This document shows, piece after piece, positions 1 through 8,908 of a stretch of 64,000 nt of DNA. Location of the stretch: assembly GCA_001596135.1 (NCBI GenBank), contig CP014773.1:2542001-2606000 (forward strand), in the 5' to 3' direction. The position numbers were made by a program, and so were the translations under genes. The stretch is from Mucilaginibacter sp. PAMC 26640 (GTDB lineage Bacteria; Bacteroidota; Bacteroidia; Sphingobacteriales; Sphingobacteriaceae). Numbering within the stretch: position 1 is the stretch's first letter; every line of letters starts with the position of its first letter. Below the pieces are notes generated by a model. That model saw only the letters and a list, made by a program, of their open reading frames with translations. It had not been told where the DNA came from and ran no database searches.

Positions 1-1
1 A

Positions 2-283
2 GCACATGAACAACTACACTTCGATATTGTGAAATTAGTAGCAGAGCGATTTAAGCAACGCTTAGCACGTACCGAATTAAGCGTTGATAACTACGACGGC
101 CCTATAAATATGGCTTATCTGGATGCGTTGAGAGAAATTAATGAGATTCAGAAACGATATGACTCAGAAACCAGCCATGGCCTTGAGGGGTATCAGCAAC
201 AGTTGTGGACTGTGAGAGTAAGGCAGGAGCTGCAAAAACTATCTGTAACACAGCTAAACACTCAGGCTGCTGAGCTCAAATGA
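2..283 (+). CDS. DUF922-type putative zinc protease, C-terminal part (cut by window edge)
   Basis: The reading frame is open from the left edge to a TGA at 281-283, so only the last 93 residues are seen. It opens with a zinc-metallopeptidase-like HEQLHFDI motif (bases 5-28), the HExxH signature placed as in secreted DUF922 proteins of Bacteroidota. The rest is a mostly helical, charged C-terminus without membrane segments. The in-frame GTG at 29 is unlikely to be the start because it would cut off the catalytic motif. The last 22 bases overlap the 3' end of the opposing receiver-domain gene. Peptidase activity is inferred from the motif only; the signal peptide and N-terminal domain lie outside the window. 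Confidence 0.65.
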   Translation, partial: AHEQLHFDIVKLVAERFKQRLARTELSVDNYDGPINMAYLDALREINEIQKRYDSETSHGLEGYQQQLWTVRVRQELQKLSVTQLNTQAAELK

Positions 284-630
284 CTTTTAATTTTACCGAG
301 TAAATTGTTGATGTCAAATGGTTTGGCAATGAAGTCATTTGGAGCGCCTTCATTGTTCATGGAACTAGAAATATTATGGCTCGCAGAGATTAATATAACA
401 GGAATGTTATGGGTACTTGACTCTTTTTTGACCGCTTTACACAACTCACGTCCGTCCATATTACCCAACATAATGTCCAGCAAAATCAGATCAGGCATTT
501 TATTTCGTACAATGTCCATCAAATTATGGCCGTCTGAAAGTGTATCAACCTCATAACCAGAATCTTCTAAAATAAATTGAAGTACTTCTAGTATATCTTT
601 ATCATCGTCTACAGCTAATATCCGGCGCAT
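262..630 (-). CDS. single-domain response regulator (CheY-like receiver)
   Basis: This 122-residue protein is a complete receiver domain and nothing else. The acidic pocket is D8/D9/D10, the phosphoacceptor is D52 (LLDIM), followed by S82 (LISAS) and K103 (AKPF), all in the expected places. With no output domain it probably acts by protein-protein contact or as a phosphorelay intermediate. No histidine kinase is adjacent, so its partner is unknown. The ATG start is preceded by an AT-rich 100-bp stretch. Family assignment is firm; the pathway is not. Confidence 0.9.
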   Translation of the reverse strand: MRRILAVDDDKDILEVLQFILEDSGYEVDTLSDGHNLMDIVRNKMPDLILLDIMLGNMDGRELCKAVKKESSTHNIPVILISASHNISSSMNNEGAPNDFIAKPFDINNLLGKIKSHLSSAA

Positions 631-726
631 GTTATGGTATCTGTTATAATATGTATCTGCAAATAGTTGTATATCGTATACAACACTTGTATTTATTACA
701 CTTAAGCAATACTTATACCAAAATAA

Positions 727-918
727 TTATTTCTCGCTATTTTCTTTTTTGATGATGTAATAACCCTTATTACAATTGGCGCAGAAATATTTCTTATAAG
801 GGATAAAGCTCAAAATATTTTTCATAAACCACCCCCGGTGAAGTCTATGATGAAAATGCTTGCCGCATTTTGGGCAACGGGAGTGAGTTGGCTTTTTGTC
901 TGTATCTAAAGCTTCCAA
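727..918 (-). CDS. small zinc-ribbon protein (copy 1 of tandem pair)
   Basis: A 63-residue basic protein with two CxxC knuckles (C15/C18 and C46/C49) separated by a conserved HRGWFMKNILSFIPYKKY stretch; the spacing fits a single zinc ribbon. It has a clear paralogue immediately upstream on the same strand (1026-1217), sharing the CxxC positions, the W-F-K-N core and the aromatic C-terminus. No enzymatic motif is present. Nucleic-acid or protein binding is possible. The pair probably arose by tandem duplication and may be co-transcribed, with a 107-bp gap between them. Confidence 0.7.
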   Translation of the reverse strand: MEALDTDKKPTHSRCPKCGKHFHHRLHRGWFMKNILSFIPYKKYFCANCNKGYYIIKKENSEK

Positions 919-1025
919 TTAATATGATTGTAAATTACAATTGCAAATATTGTAATTATAAACCATATTTTATAGCTGGTTTTGCAATTTAGATAAAAAC
1001 GAATCACTTAAATACAATTCCTTAA

Positions 1026-1217
1026 CTATCGGTTAATTATTACATATTGGTTGCGGTTGCACTTGACGCATTTAAATTTTCTAACCGGTAACCAAAATAA
1101 AAGATTTTTAACAAACCAGCTGCGGTGGGCGCGGTATTCCAGCGGTAATTTGCATTTTGCACACACACCAAACGTTTTTGTTGGGTGTTTTCTGTGTTCT
1201 GTTATTGTGGCGGTCAT
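1026..1217 (-). CDS. small zinc-ribbon protein (copy 2 of tandem pair)
   Basis: Paralogue of the 727-918 product: 63 residues, C19/C22 and C50/C53, with the central HRSWFVKNLLFWLPVRKF segment matching its neighbour position by position. The N-terminal 15 residues are unrelated between the copies, which suggests that the ribbon is the functional part. It is the promoter-proximal gene of the pair; upstream lies about 290 bp of AT-rich DNA with no other gene. Function unknown. Confidence 0.7.
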   Translation of the reverse strand: MTATITEHRKHPTKTFGVCAKCKLPLEYRAHRSWFVKNLLFWLPVRKFKCVKCNRNQYVIINR

Positions 1218-1451
1218 GGCAATACAATCAGGTTACTGTATTTTCAATAATTACTTATTAATAAATATATTAAATATTATTATACTTAAGTCTATTGAAA
1301 TATAATAATATTTAAAAAAAATTAGACTGGTAGCGTTTGTAGTCGGTCTGATCCGGCAGGCAGCCTATGGAGATTGGTATTTTTATGATGTGCCGTTATT
1401 TTGAACCGTTTGCTGTTATGCTATTATTGGAACATCTAGTCCAAAAACAAA
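1218..1451. other. AT-rich intergenic region without a recognisable gene
   Basis: No convincing reading frame is seen on either strand between the zinc-ribbon pair and the terminator of the nucleotidyltransferase gene. The part nearest the zinc-ribbon gene (about 1250-1320) is rich in TAAT/ATTA runs and may hold its promoter; no matched -33/-7 pair could be assigned. Confidence 0.4.
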
Positions 1452-1479
1452 AAATCCCGCCCAGTATTGGGCAGGATTT
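1452..1479 (-). terminator. intrinsic terminator of the nucleotidyltransferase gene
   Basis: On the minus strand an 11-bp stem (AAATCC and GCCCA arms with one mismatch, 4-nt loop at 1464-1467) runs straight into a T-rich tract (complement of 1444-1451). It lies 27 bp past the stop codon of the gene at 1506-2405. Confidence 0.75.
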
Positions 1480-1505
1480 AACTATGTCAAATAGTTGCGG
1501 TTACA

Positions 1506-2405
1506 CTACGACCAAAGATTAGTAGGGTAAGTGCCGTTTTCTACCAAAGCAGAAATGCTTTTTTGTACAATGGGTTTATCTTCTTTGTACGTTACGCCAA
1601 ACCATTTAGCATCTGTAGGGATCACTTCAAAAGAAGCTTCACCTGTTGTTATTAAACCGTCGGCCACCAGCGGTATAAAGAATTCAGCTTTCGGATTAGA
1701 TTTGTTTTTCTCAACAAAGGCTTTAAACATCGGCAGGCTCTGTTCAAAAACTGCAGGCGTAAAACCCCAAAAGTTCATAGATACGCGGGTTAGCGGGTCT
1801 AACGGGAATTCTTTATCGTCTTCTTCATACGCTACAGTTCCATCTTCTTTAAAATAAACTTTGAGGCGCTCATTTATCGCTACCATTTTACCATCTTCTA
1901 CCTGGCATACGCCGCGCGATACTGACCCGTGGTCGCTCAGCGTGCGGTCTACCTGGTAGCCAATAATGGCATATTTATCATCGGCAACTTCGTTAGATAA
2001 AAAATCAGCCATTTTTTTAAATGCATCGTAACCATAAAAGTCATCTGCATTGATTACGCAAAATGGTTCGTTCACCTGGTTACGGGCAGCTAAAACTGCA
2101 TGGGCGGTTCCCCATGGTTTAGCGCGTTCTACCTCTTCGGTTATTCCAAACTGGGTAAGATCGTAGTTTTGAAAAACGTAATCAGTTTCAATTTTTCCGG
2201 CCAGCTTCGGTTCAAATATGGCTTTGAAGCTATCCAAAAATTCCTCGCGGATAATAAACGTGATCTTTCCAAATCCAGCCTGGATAGCGTCGTATATGGA
2301 GTAATCGATAATGGTTTCGCCATTTGGTCCAAATCCATCAACCTGTTTCATGCTTCCGTAACGGCTGGCCATTCCTGCAGCCAAGATCAGTAGGGTGGGT
2401 TTCAT
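1506..2405 (-). CDS. sugar-phosphate nucleotidyltransferase family protein
   Basis: 299 residues with the glycosyltransferase-A nucleotidyltransferase signature at the N-terminus: LAAGMASRYGSMKQ (residues 8-21) matches the pyrophosphorylase loop L-x-x-G-x-x-S-R-x-G-x-x-K. A second motif, INADDFYG near residue 120, supplies the metal-binding aspartates. The family makes NDP-sugars from NTP and a sugar-1-phosphate; the actual base and sugar cannot be read from sequence. Monocistronic, ending in its own terminator. It lacks a left-handed beta-helix acyltransferase extension, so it is not GlmU-like. Confidence 0.8.
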   Translation of the reverse strand: MKPTLLILAAGMASRYGSMKQVDGFGPNGETIIDYSIYDAIQAGFGKITFIIREEFLDSFKAIFEPKLAGKIETDYVFQNYDLTQFGITEEVERAKPWGTAHAVLAARNQVNEPFCVINADDFYGYDAFKKMADFLSNEVADDKYAIIGYQVDRTLSDHGSVSRGVCQVEDGKMVAINERLKVYFKEDGTVAYEEDDKEFPLDPLTRVSMNFWGFTPAVFEQSLPMFKAFVEKNKSNPKAEFFIPLVADGLITTGEASFEVIPTDAKWFGVTYKEDKPIVQKSISALVENGTYPTNLWS

Positions 2406-2480
2406 AGTGTTTTGTAATTTTTTTATTTTTCTTTCGGTGTAGTTGCCAATAATAATAAATATTCCTAAATTTTTTATGTA

Positions 2481-3596
2481 TTATTTAATATATCTGAAGT
2501 CTTGCCCGGCTTTAATATTTAATAGGCACTCATAAATCAGTCGGATAACATTATCAACATCATCTTTGTGGATCATTTCTACTGTGGTATGCATATAACG
2601 TAACGGTAGTGAGATCAATGCCGACGGCACACCATCGTTGCTATAAGCGAAAGCATCCGTATCGGTTCCGGTGCTGCGCGATGAAGCCTGGCGCTGAAAA
2701 GGAATATTGGCTTTTTGAGCCGACTCTATCAATAATTTATTCAGATTGTTTTGTACGGCAGGAGCGTAAGAAATTACCGGACCTTTACCGCAGCTTAAAT
2801 CGCCCTGGGTAATTTTATTGATCATTGGTGTGTTGGTATCGTGCGTAACATCAGTTACAATAGCAACGTTAGGTTTTATCCGATGCGCAATCATTTCGGC
2901 ACCACGCAGGCCAATTTCTTCCTGAACCGCGTTAACAATATACAGGCCGAAAGGCAGGGTTACGTTATTTTCTTTTAATAAACGGGCAACTTCGGCTATC
3001 ATGAAGCCACCTGCACGGTTATCCAATGCGCGGCCAACATAATAGCGGTTATTGAGTATCATAAACTCATCCTCATAGGTAATAACACAACCTACATGGA
3101 TCCCCATTTTTTCAACCTCATCTTTGCTGGTGCAGCCACAATCTAAAAATATATTCTTTAAAGTAGGGGCTTCCTCCTTTTCACCACCCAGGCGGGTGTG
3201 GATGGCCGGCCATCCAAATACGGCTTTAACAATGCCGTTGTCGGTATGGATATCTACACGCTTTGAGGGTGCTATCTGGTGATCTGAGCCGCCGTTGCGG
3301 ATCACGTAAATTAAACCATCATTTGTGATGTAATTTACAAACCAGGAAATTTCATCGGCATGTGCCTCTATAACTACCTTGTATGCTGCAGTTGGGTTAA
3401 TAACGCCTACCGCGGTGCCGTAATTATCTACATAATAATCATCGATATAAGGTTTTAGATAATCCAGCCAAAGCTGCTGTCCTTTCCATTCAAAACCGGT
3501 AGGAGATGCGTTATTGATATATTTTTCGAAGAATTCGAGTGATTTGTTCGTAACTATAGCAGGTTTCTGTTCTGCGTCGGTTTTCTTTTTAGCCAT
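2481..3596 (-). CDS. M42-family metallopeptidase (glutamyl/endo-aminopeptidase type)
   Basis: 371 residues with the full co-catalytic dinuclear metal set of M42 peptidases: H79-x-D81 (AHADEIS), D192 (LDNRAGG), the catalytic pair E226-E227 (VQEEIGLRGAE), D249 (VTDVTHDT) and H336 (MHTTVE). No signal peptide: the N-terminus is lysine-rich and soluble, so the enzyme is cytoplasmic and probably trims peptides as a large oligomer. Length is typical. Upstream is an unrelated 200-bp gap; it is transcribed alone or with the GNAT gene far upstream. Confidence 0.88.
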   Translation of the reverse strand: MAKKKTDAEQKPAIVTNKSLEFFEKYINNASPTGFEWKGQQLWLDYLKPYIDDYYVDNYGTAVGVINPTAAYKVVIEAHADEISWFVNYITNDGLIYVIRNGGSDHQIAPSKRVDIHTDNGIVKAVFGWPAIHTRLGGEKEEAPTLKNIFLDCGCTSKDEVEKMGIHVGCVITYEDEFMILNNRYYVGRALDNRAGGFMIAEVARLLKENNVTLPFGLYIVNAVQEEIGLRGAEMIAHRIKPNVAIVTDVTHDTNTPMINKITQGDLSCGKGPVISYAPAVQNNLNKLLIESAQKANIPFQRQASSRSTGTDTDAFAYSNDGVPSALISLPLRYMHTTVEMIHKDDVDNVIRLIYECLLNIKAGQDFRYIK

Positions 3597-3761
3597 TTGA
3601 ATATAGTGAGACCCTATTGGGGCAAGCGCAAATATAATAAAGCAGATTAAATTGCTCTATACGGTTTAAACGGGATATGAATGTTATTGTTTACTTAATC
3701 TTTGCTTAACAGCGTAAGTCCACCTTTGCGGCGTTACTAAATAAGATCAGTTAAGTTAATT

Positions 3762-3793
3762 AAAAGGATCAGTTTGCGCGAGGCAGGCTGATC
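3762..3793 (-). terminator. probable terminator downstream of the GNAT gene
   Basis: Inverted repeat GATCAG (3767-3772) / CTGATC (3788-3793) followed on the minus strand by a short T run (complement of 3762-3765), just after the stop codon of the acetyltransferase gene. Confidence 0.5.
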
Positions 3794-3795
3794 TT

Positions 3796-4212
3796 TTACT
3801 TTGATATCAGTTCCTTTTGCATCACAATGAAATCGATATCGTTTTTGTGAAAAACCTCACCCGCAGTGCTAAAATCCAGTTTGTTGTAAAAGCCGACAGC
3901 GGACAGACGCGCATTGCACCAAAGCCTTTTTCCGTTTTCCTGCTCCACGAAACCCGTTATATACTTTAGCAGTTCGGTGCCGACACCTTGATTTTGTACT
4001 TTATCAATAACTGCCAGTTTGCGAAACTGCCAGTTATGCTCCTTAGCGAATAATGAAACCACCGCCACCAGCTCATTATCTTTAAATGCCCCAAAGTGAT
4101 AACCGTCGTTATCCTCATCCATTTCCATATCATGGATATATTTGCCCGGATAAAGTACATCCCGGCGAACGCGCCAGGTAAGGTAAGGGGTTATTTGTTC
4201 GATGGAGAGCAT
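3796..4212 (-). CDS. GNAT-family N-acetyltransferase
   Basis: The protein carries a GNAT fold: an N-terminal strand-helix with TWRVRRDVLYPG, a central HFGAFKDNELVAVVSLF strand pair, and the acetyl-CoA pyrophosphate loop QNQGVGTELLKYI. The ATG at 4212 (MLSIEQITPYL) is preferred because relatives begin just before the TWxxRxxVLxP motif; a GTG at 4272 would add 20 polar residues of low similarity to the family. It lies about 100 bp downstream of the carboxylase gene on the same strand and may be co-transcribed. Substrate unknown. Confidence 0.75.
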   Translation of the reverse strand: MLSIEQITPYLTWRVRRDVLYPGKYIHDMEMDEDNDGYHFGAFKDNELVAVVSLFAKEHNWQFRKLAVIDKVQNQGVGTELLKYITGFVEQENGKRLWCNARLSAVGFYNKLDFSTAGEVFHKNDIDFIVMQKELISK

Positions 4213-4310
4213 TTTTTCGATTGGAGATTTCGGATGTGAGCTATCGTATTTTGACGTTGAGATGGATGACACCGTGATATTGATACCCAGCCCAATTTCG
4301 GTTTTATTTG

Positions 4311-5852
4311 TTACAACGGGATATTTCCATGCTTTTTCCTTGGGTTATTCACTACTTTATTCTCCAGCATTTTAAAGGCTTGGATGAGTTTTATCCGCGT
4401 TTCTGCTGGCGCTATCACCTCATCTATAAAACCCCGTTCGGCGGCGCGATAGGGATTTGCGAAGATCTCGGCGTATTGCTGTTCTTTTTCGCGCCATTTG
4501 GCTTCGGGGTCTTCGGCGGCGGTGATCTCTCTTTTAAAGATGATCTCGGCTGCACCCCTGGCGCCCATTACGGCAATTTCTGCCGTTGGCCAGGCGTAGT
4601 TCATATCGGCGCCGATGTGTTTGGAGTTCATTACATCATATGCACCGCCGTAAGCCTTGCGGGTGATAACGGTGATCCGCGGTACGGTAGCTTCGCAAAA
4701 AGCGTAAAGTAGTTTAGCCCCGTTTGTGATGATGGCGTTCCACTCCTGGTCGGTCCCAGGTAAAAAACCGGGAACATCTTCAAACACCAGTAAGGGGATG
4801 TTAAAACTATCGCAAAAGCGTACAAAGCGAGCAGCTTTGGTAGATGAGTTGATATCCAGTACGCCGGCCAGAAATGCAGGCTGGTTGGCCACTATACCAA
4901 TACTCCTGCCTGCCAGGCGGGCAAAGCCTACTACGATATTCTCAGCAAAATCCTTATGCACTTCTAAAAAAGTATCGTTATCCAATACCTGGTCAATTAC
5001 CTCGCGTATATCATATGGCTGCGAGTTGTTTTCAGGTAATAAAGTGGTCAGCGCATCGCGGGTTTCATTACCCGGTTCATAGGGCAGGGCAGGGGCGTGG
5101 TCCTCGCAGTTCTGCGGCATGTAACTCAGCAGTTTTTTAACGTGCTGTATCGCATCTATCTCGTTAGTGCAGGCAAAATGTGTAACACCGCTCTTCGTAG
5201 CGTGCGTATTGGCGCCGCCCAGTTCCTCGGATGTTACGTTTTCATGGGTCACGGTTTTTACCACATTGGGGCCCGTTACAAACATATAGCTGGTGTGCTC
5301 AACCATCAAAGTAAAGTCGGTAATTGCGGGGGAGTATACCGCTCCGCCCGCGCAGGGTCCCATAATGGCCGATATTTGTGGCACTACACCGCTGGCCATG
5401 GTATTGCGGTAAAATATATCGGCATAGCCGCCAAGGGACACTACACCCTCCTGAATACGCGCGCCGCCGGAATCATTCAGGCCGACTATAGGTGCCCCGT
5501 TCTTCATGGCCAGATCCATTATTTTACAGATCTTTTCGGCATGCGTTTCTGACAGCGAACCACCAAAAACGGTAAAATCCTGTGAGAAAACGTAGATCAA
5601 CCGGCCGTTAACGGTGCCATAACCGGTTACCACACCATCGCCGGGGTATTTTTCTTTTTCCATCCCGAAATCTGTAGACCGGTGTGAAACCAGCATCCCA
5701 ATTTCTTGGAAGGAACCTTCATCCAATAGGAAGTGGAGGCGCTCGCGAGCGGTTAATTTGCCTTTTTTATGCTGACTTTCTATACGGGCAGATCCGCCCC
5801 CTTCAAGCGCGATTTGGCGCTTTTGCTCTAGTATTTCTAACTTTTTATCCAC
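4311..5852 (-). CDS. acyl-CoA carboxylase, carboxyltransferase beta subunit (propionyl-CoA carboxylase type)
   Basis: 513 residues, the usual length of biotin-dependent carboxyltransferase beta subunits (PccB/MmdA). N-terminal crotonase half includes the GKLTARERL substrate-binding helix (31-39) and the [10 protein letters not shown] oxyanion loop (127-136); the C-terminal half holds the second loop region with FLPGTDQE and [11 protein letters not shown]. It transfers CO2 from carboxybiotin to propionyl-CoA or methylmalonyl-CoA related substrates. No biotin carboxylase or biotin carrier gene is adjacent, so its partners are elsewhere. Decarboxylase function (MmdA) cannot be excluded. Confidence 0.88.
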   Translation of the reverse strand: MDKKLEILEQKRQIALEGGGSARIESQHKKGKLTARERLHFLLDEGSFQEIGMLVSHRSTDFGMEKEKYPGDGVVTGYGTVNGRLIYVFSQDFTVFGGSLSETHAEKICKIMDLAMKNGAPIVGLNDSGGARIQEGVVSLGGYADIFYRNTMASGVVPQISAIMGPCAGGAVYSPAITDFTLMVEHTSYMFVTGPNVVKTVTHENVTSEELGGANTHATKSGVTHFACTNEIDAIQHVKKLLSYMPQNCEDHAPALPYEPGNETRDALTTLLPENNSQPYDIREVIDQVLDNDTFLEVHKDFAENIVVGFARLAGRSIGIVANQPAFLAGVLDINSSTKAARFVRFCDSFNIPLLVFEDVPGFLPGTDQEWNAIITNGAKLLYAFCEATVPRITVITRKAYGGAYDVMNSKHIGADMNYAWPTAEIAVMGARGAAEIIFKREITAAEDPEAKWREKEQQYAEIFANPYRAAERGFIDEVIAPAETRIKLIQAFKMLENKVVNNPRKKHGNIPL

Positions 5853-5949
5853 TATCGGCTCAATTGGTGCAGCGTTAAAATTAGTAATTAAATTGCAAGA
5901 TTAACTTTTGGAGGTTTTTACTTTGTAGATTTTATTATATTTGCGATAC

Positions 5950-6282
5950 ATGAAAATCAGGGATCTGAAAATTTCGGTAGTGATTTTGTTTATGAGCATC
6001 TTTGTCGCAAAGATGGTTATAGCGATTGCTCCTGCATTTTTATGTCTCGATAATAAATCGGTTAGTGCCGTTATCATGCAGCTGGAACACGAAACTAAAT
6101 CTGAAAAAGAAGATCCCGATAAGGATGCTTTTAAAGAAAAAAAGATCTTCGATGAAACCTTTCTGCATTTTGTAGTTTACAAAACCTTTGTGGTTGAAAA
6201 CAATGTATTGCACAACCAGGAACACTCCCTTTACGCAGAGATCTACCATCCTGTGGTTCCTACTCCTCCTCCCAACGCTTAA
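5950..6282 (+). CDS. small membrane-anchored protein of unknown function
   Basis: 110 residues from the ATG at 5950: MKIRDLK, then one hydrophobic segment (about residues 8-30, an uncleaved anchor or signal peptide), then a charged KSEKEDPDKDAFKEKK linker and a proline-rich end (VPTPPPNA). A TTG nine bases upstream is in frame but less likely. A promoter-like TATATTTG box (5936-5943) lies only seven bases before the ATG, which would make the mRNA nearly leaderless if used. Not a family I recognise. Confidence 0.55.
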   Translation: MKIRDLKISVVILFMSIFVAKMVIAIAPAFLCLDNKSVSAVIMQLEHETKSEKEDPDKDAFKEKKIFDETFLHFVVYKTFVVENNVLHNQEHSLYAEIYHPVVPTPPPNA

Positions 6283-6291
6283 TCTTTTTCG

Positions 6292-6312
6292 CCGGTTCAA
6301 TTGTTGAACCGG
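6292..6312. terminator. perfect 9-bp hairpin after the small membrane gene, no T-run
   Basis: CCGGTTCAA (6292-6300), loop TTG, TTGAACCGG (6304-6312). The stem is perfect but no T tract follows on either strand, so it may be a weak terminator or a processing/stability hairpin. Confidence 0.35.
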
Positions 6313-6418
6313 GCAAGCAGTCGTACACTTTTGTGGCGCTGTAATGGCGTGTTTTTTCAAAGCTTAACAGCAAAGGAAAGCCTCGTTTCCCCCCAAAACT
6401 TCTAATAAAAAAATAATT

Positions 6419-8023
6419 ATGCAAATTAAGCAAGGAGGCCTCACTACCGGCGATCTTAACCTGAAAAAGTATTTCCTGGGCAAAAATCTGAAAAGGGACC
6501 TGCCAGCCAGCCTGGTGGTTTTCTTGGTTGCCCTGCCTTTGTGTTTAGGTATAGCGCTTGCATCTGGCGCGCCTCTGTTTGCAGGTATCCTTACCGGTAT
6601 TATCGGCGGGGTGGTAGTAGGCGTATTCAGCGGCTCGCAATTGAGTGTGGCCGGGCCGGCTGCGGGCTTAACGGTAATTGTTTTAAATACCATCCATACC
6701 CTTGGCTCGTATGAAACGTTTTTATTGGCAGTGTTTATTGCGGGGGCTTTCCAAATCTTGCTGGGTTTAATAAAAGCAGGTACCATAGCTAATTATTTTC
6801 CATCTCCTGTTATTGAAGGTATGCTGGCGGCCATTGGTATCATCCTTATTATGAAGCAGTTTCCGCACGCGGTGGGGTATGATGCAGATTTTGAAGGAGA
6901 CGAAGGCTTTAGTGAAGCCGGTGCAGGTAACAATACCTTTTCTGCGCTGACCAGGGCATTGGGGAAAATCAACTACGGCGCAGTTATTATAGCGGGCGTA
7001 TCATTATTGTTGATGATATACTGGCCAAAAATAAAAAGAGTGGCCATGGTGCCTGCGCCATTGCTGGTTGTACTCTCGGGCGTTGCTTTAAGTTTGGCTT
7101 TTGCGGGTACCGATCTGGCCCTGCAGGCAAAGCAGATGGTGAACATCCCGATGGTAAAAAGCAGCGGAGAGTTCTTTGCACTGTTTAAAAGCCCTAACTT
7201 TGGCGAAATTGCTAACAAACAAGTTTGGATTGCAGCTTTCACTATTGCGGTAGTAGCCAGTTTGGAAACGCTGCTGAGCCTGGAAGCTGTAGATAAAATA
7301 GATCCTATAAAAAGAATATCACCTACGAACCGCGAGCTGATTGCTCAGGGGGCTGGCAATTTAGTGAGCGGTTTGCTTGGTGGTTTACCTATGACGGCGG
7401 TTATCGTACGTTCATCGGCAAATGTTAATGCAGGGGCACGTACAAAAGTAAGTGCCATTGTGCACGGGCTGATGCTGTTGTTATCACTGTTATTTATTCC
7501 CTCTTTAATTAATCATATCCCTTTATCCTGCCTGGCAGCTATCCTGTTAATGACTGGTTACAAATTGGCCAGGATAGGCTTATTTAAACATATGTGGCAC
7601 AAGGGGCTGGATCAATTTATACCGTTTGTGGTAACCATTGTTGCCGTTGTACTTACCGATCTGCTGATAGGGGTAGGTATCGGTATGCTGGTAGGGATCT
7701 TCTACATTCTGCGTACCAACATGCGTAACCCGTATTTTTATACTATCACCACTAAAGGCGATAAAAAAACCATTACTATTAGGCTTGCAGAAGAGGTGTC
7801 TTTTTTAAATAAAGCGGCGATCCAGGTAACGCTAACATCCCTTCCAAAGGGGAGCGACGTGATCATTGATGGCTCAAACTCCCGCTTTATCGATCCTGAT
7901 GTGCTAGAGATCATTCATAATTACAAGCACAATGCCTACACAAAGGGCATCATCGTGCAGCTGGTAGATATACAGGATAGGTACCAAGTACCATCCTTAA
8001 AGGATTTAGTTTATAAACCTTAA
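6419..8023 (+). CDS. SulP-family anion transporter (probable bicarbonate/sulfate)
   Basis: 534 residues with the SulP architecture: N-terminal amphipathic KRDLPASLVVFLVALPLCLGIALASG entry, about 12-14 membrane segments to residue ~440, then a soluble STAS-like C-terminal domain (about 440-534). The gene is followed 14 bp later by a beta-carbonic anhydrase, the arrangement seen for SulP transporters that carry bicarbonate. Bicarbonate as substrate is inferred from this neighbourhood; sulfate or another small anion is possible. The two genes are likely one operon ending at the hairpin at 8816. Confidence 0.85.
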   Translation: MQIKQGGLTTGDLNLKKYFLGKNLKRDLPASLVVFLVALPLCLGIALASGAPLFAGILTGIIGGVVVGVFSGSQLSVAGPAAGLTVIVLNTIHTLGSYETFLLAVFIAGAFQILLGLIKAGTIANYFPSPVIEGMLAAIGIILIMKQFPHAVGYDADFEGDEGFSEAGAGNNTFSALTRALGKINYGAVIIAGVSLLLMIYWPKIKRVAMVPAPLLVVLSGVALSLAFAGTDLALQAKQMVNIPMVKSSGEFFALFKSPNFGEIANKQVWIAAFTIAVVASLETLLSLEAVDKIDPIKRISPTNRELIAQGAGNLVSGLLGGLPMTAVIVRSSANVNAGARTKVSAIVHGLMLLLSLLFIPSLINHIPLSCLAAILLMTGYKLARIGLFKHMWHKGLDQFIPFVVTIVAVVLTDLLIGVGIGMLVGIFYILRTNMRNPYFYTITTKGDKKTITIRLAEEVSFLNKAAIQVTLTSLPKGSDVIIDGSNSRFIDPDVLEIIHNYKHNAYTKGIIVQLVDIQDRYQVPSLKDLVYKP

Positions 8024-8037
8024 ATTTAAAATTTACC

Positions 8038-8781
8038 ATGTCGACCATAGAAACAGAGAACAACAGCCAAAGCGGCCAGGCAAATAATAGATCACCGGCA
8101 ACTGTTAGCGACACTACGCTTACACAACAAGCTAGTTATGACAAATTGCTGAAAGGCAATGCAGAATGGGTTGAGCGACATTTATCGGAAGACCCACAAT
8201 TTTTTACTAACCTGGCAAAAGGCCAGCAGCCTGAAATATTGTGGATAGGCTGCTCAGACAGCCGCGTACCTGCTAACGATGTGACCGGCACCAAGCCCGG
8301 CGAAATATTTGTACATCGCAATATTGCCAATGTATGCAATCACTCGGATATGAATATGCTGAGTGTGCTGGATTATGCGGTAAACGTACTTAAAGTAAAG
8401 CATATAATTGTTGCTGGCCACTACGGTTGCGGGGGCGTAGCTGCTGCACTAAGCAACAAGCAATTTGGATTGATTGACAATTGGTTGCGCCACATTAAAG
8501 ACGTTTACCGCCTGCATAGCCATGAACTGGACCGCATTGCAGATAAAGCCGAGAAAATTAACCGCCTGGTTGAGCTAAATGTGAGCGAGCAGGTTTATAA
8601 TCTTTGTAAAACCTCCATTGTACAAAATGCCTGGATGGAACGCACCGACCTGCAGGTACATGGTTGGGTAATTGACCTTGGCAGTGGCCTCGTGAAAGAT
8701 TTAAAAGTGACCAGTAGTAGCCCCAATAATTTGGGCTATGTGTATGAGCTGCATGGCGTAGAAGCTATTGTTGCGCATTAA
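8038..8781 (+). CDS. beta-class carbonic anhydrase
   Basis: 247 residues with all zinc ligands and the catalytic dyad of beta-carbonic anhydrases: C72-x-D74-x-R76 (CSDSRV) and H128-x2-C131 (HYGCGG). The first ~30 residues are polar and disordered and not part of the fold. It interconverts CO2 and bicarbonate in the cytoplasm. Immediate coupling to the SulP gene points to bicarbonate supply, for example for the carboxylases of the cell. Confidence 0.93.
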   Translation: MSTIETENNSQSGQANNRSPATVSDTTLTQQASYDKLLKGNAEWVERHLSEDPQFFTNLAKGQQPEILWIGCSDSRVPANDVTGTKPGEIFVHRNIANVCNHSDMNMLSVLDYAVNVLKVKHIIVAGHYGCGGVAAALSNKQFGLIDNWLRHIKDVYRLHSHELDRIADKAEKINRLVELNVSEQVYNLCKTSIVQNAWMERTDLQVHGWVIDLGSGLVKDLKVTSSSPNNLGYVYELHGVEAIVAH

Positions 8782-8815
8782 GTGTATTCTTTCTGTTTAG
8801 TTTAGTTTTAAATCG

Positions 8816-8848
8816 AACCCGGTATGCAGTAATGTAGCCGGGTTTTTT
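8816..8848 (+). terminator. intrinsic terminator of the SulP-carbonic anhydrase operon
   Basis: AACCCGG (8816-8822) pairs with CCGGGTT (8838-8844) and is followed by a T run to 8848. It lies 35 bp past the carbonic anhydrase stop. Confidence 0.75.
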
Positions 8849-8908
8849 ACGAAGCGAAAACTATGGAAAGGGTATTACGTTTAGATATCAAATAAAATAT
8901 ATTAGTAC

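Noticed and set aside
305..556. Plus-strand frame inside the receiver-domain gene
   Set aside because: Fully covered by the well-supported minus-strand receiver gene.
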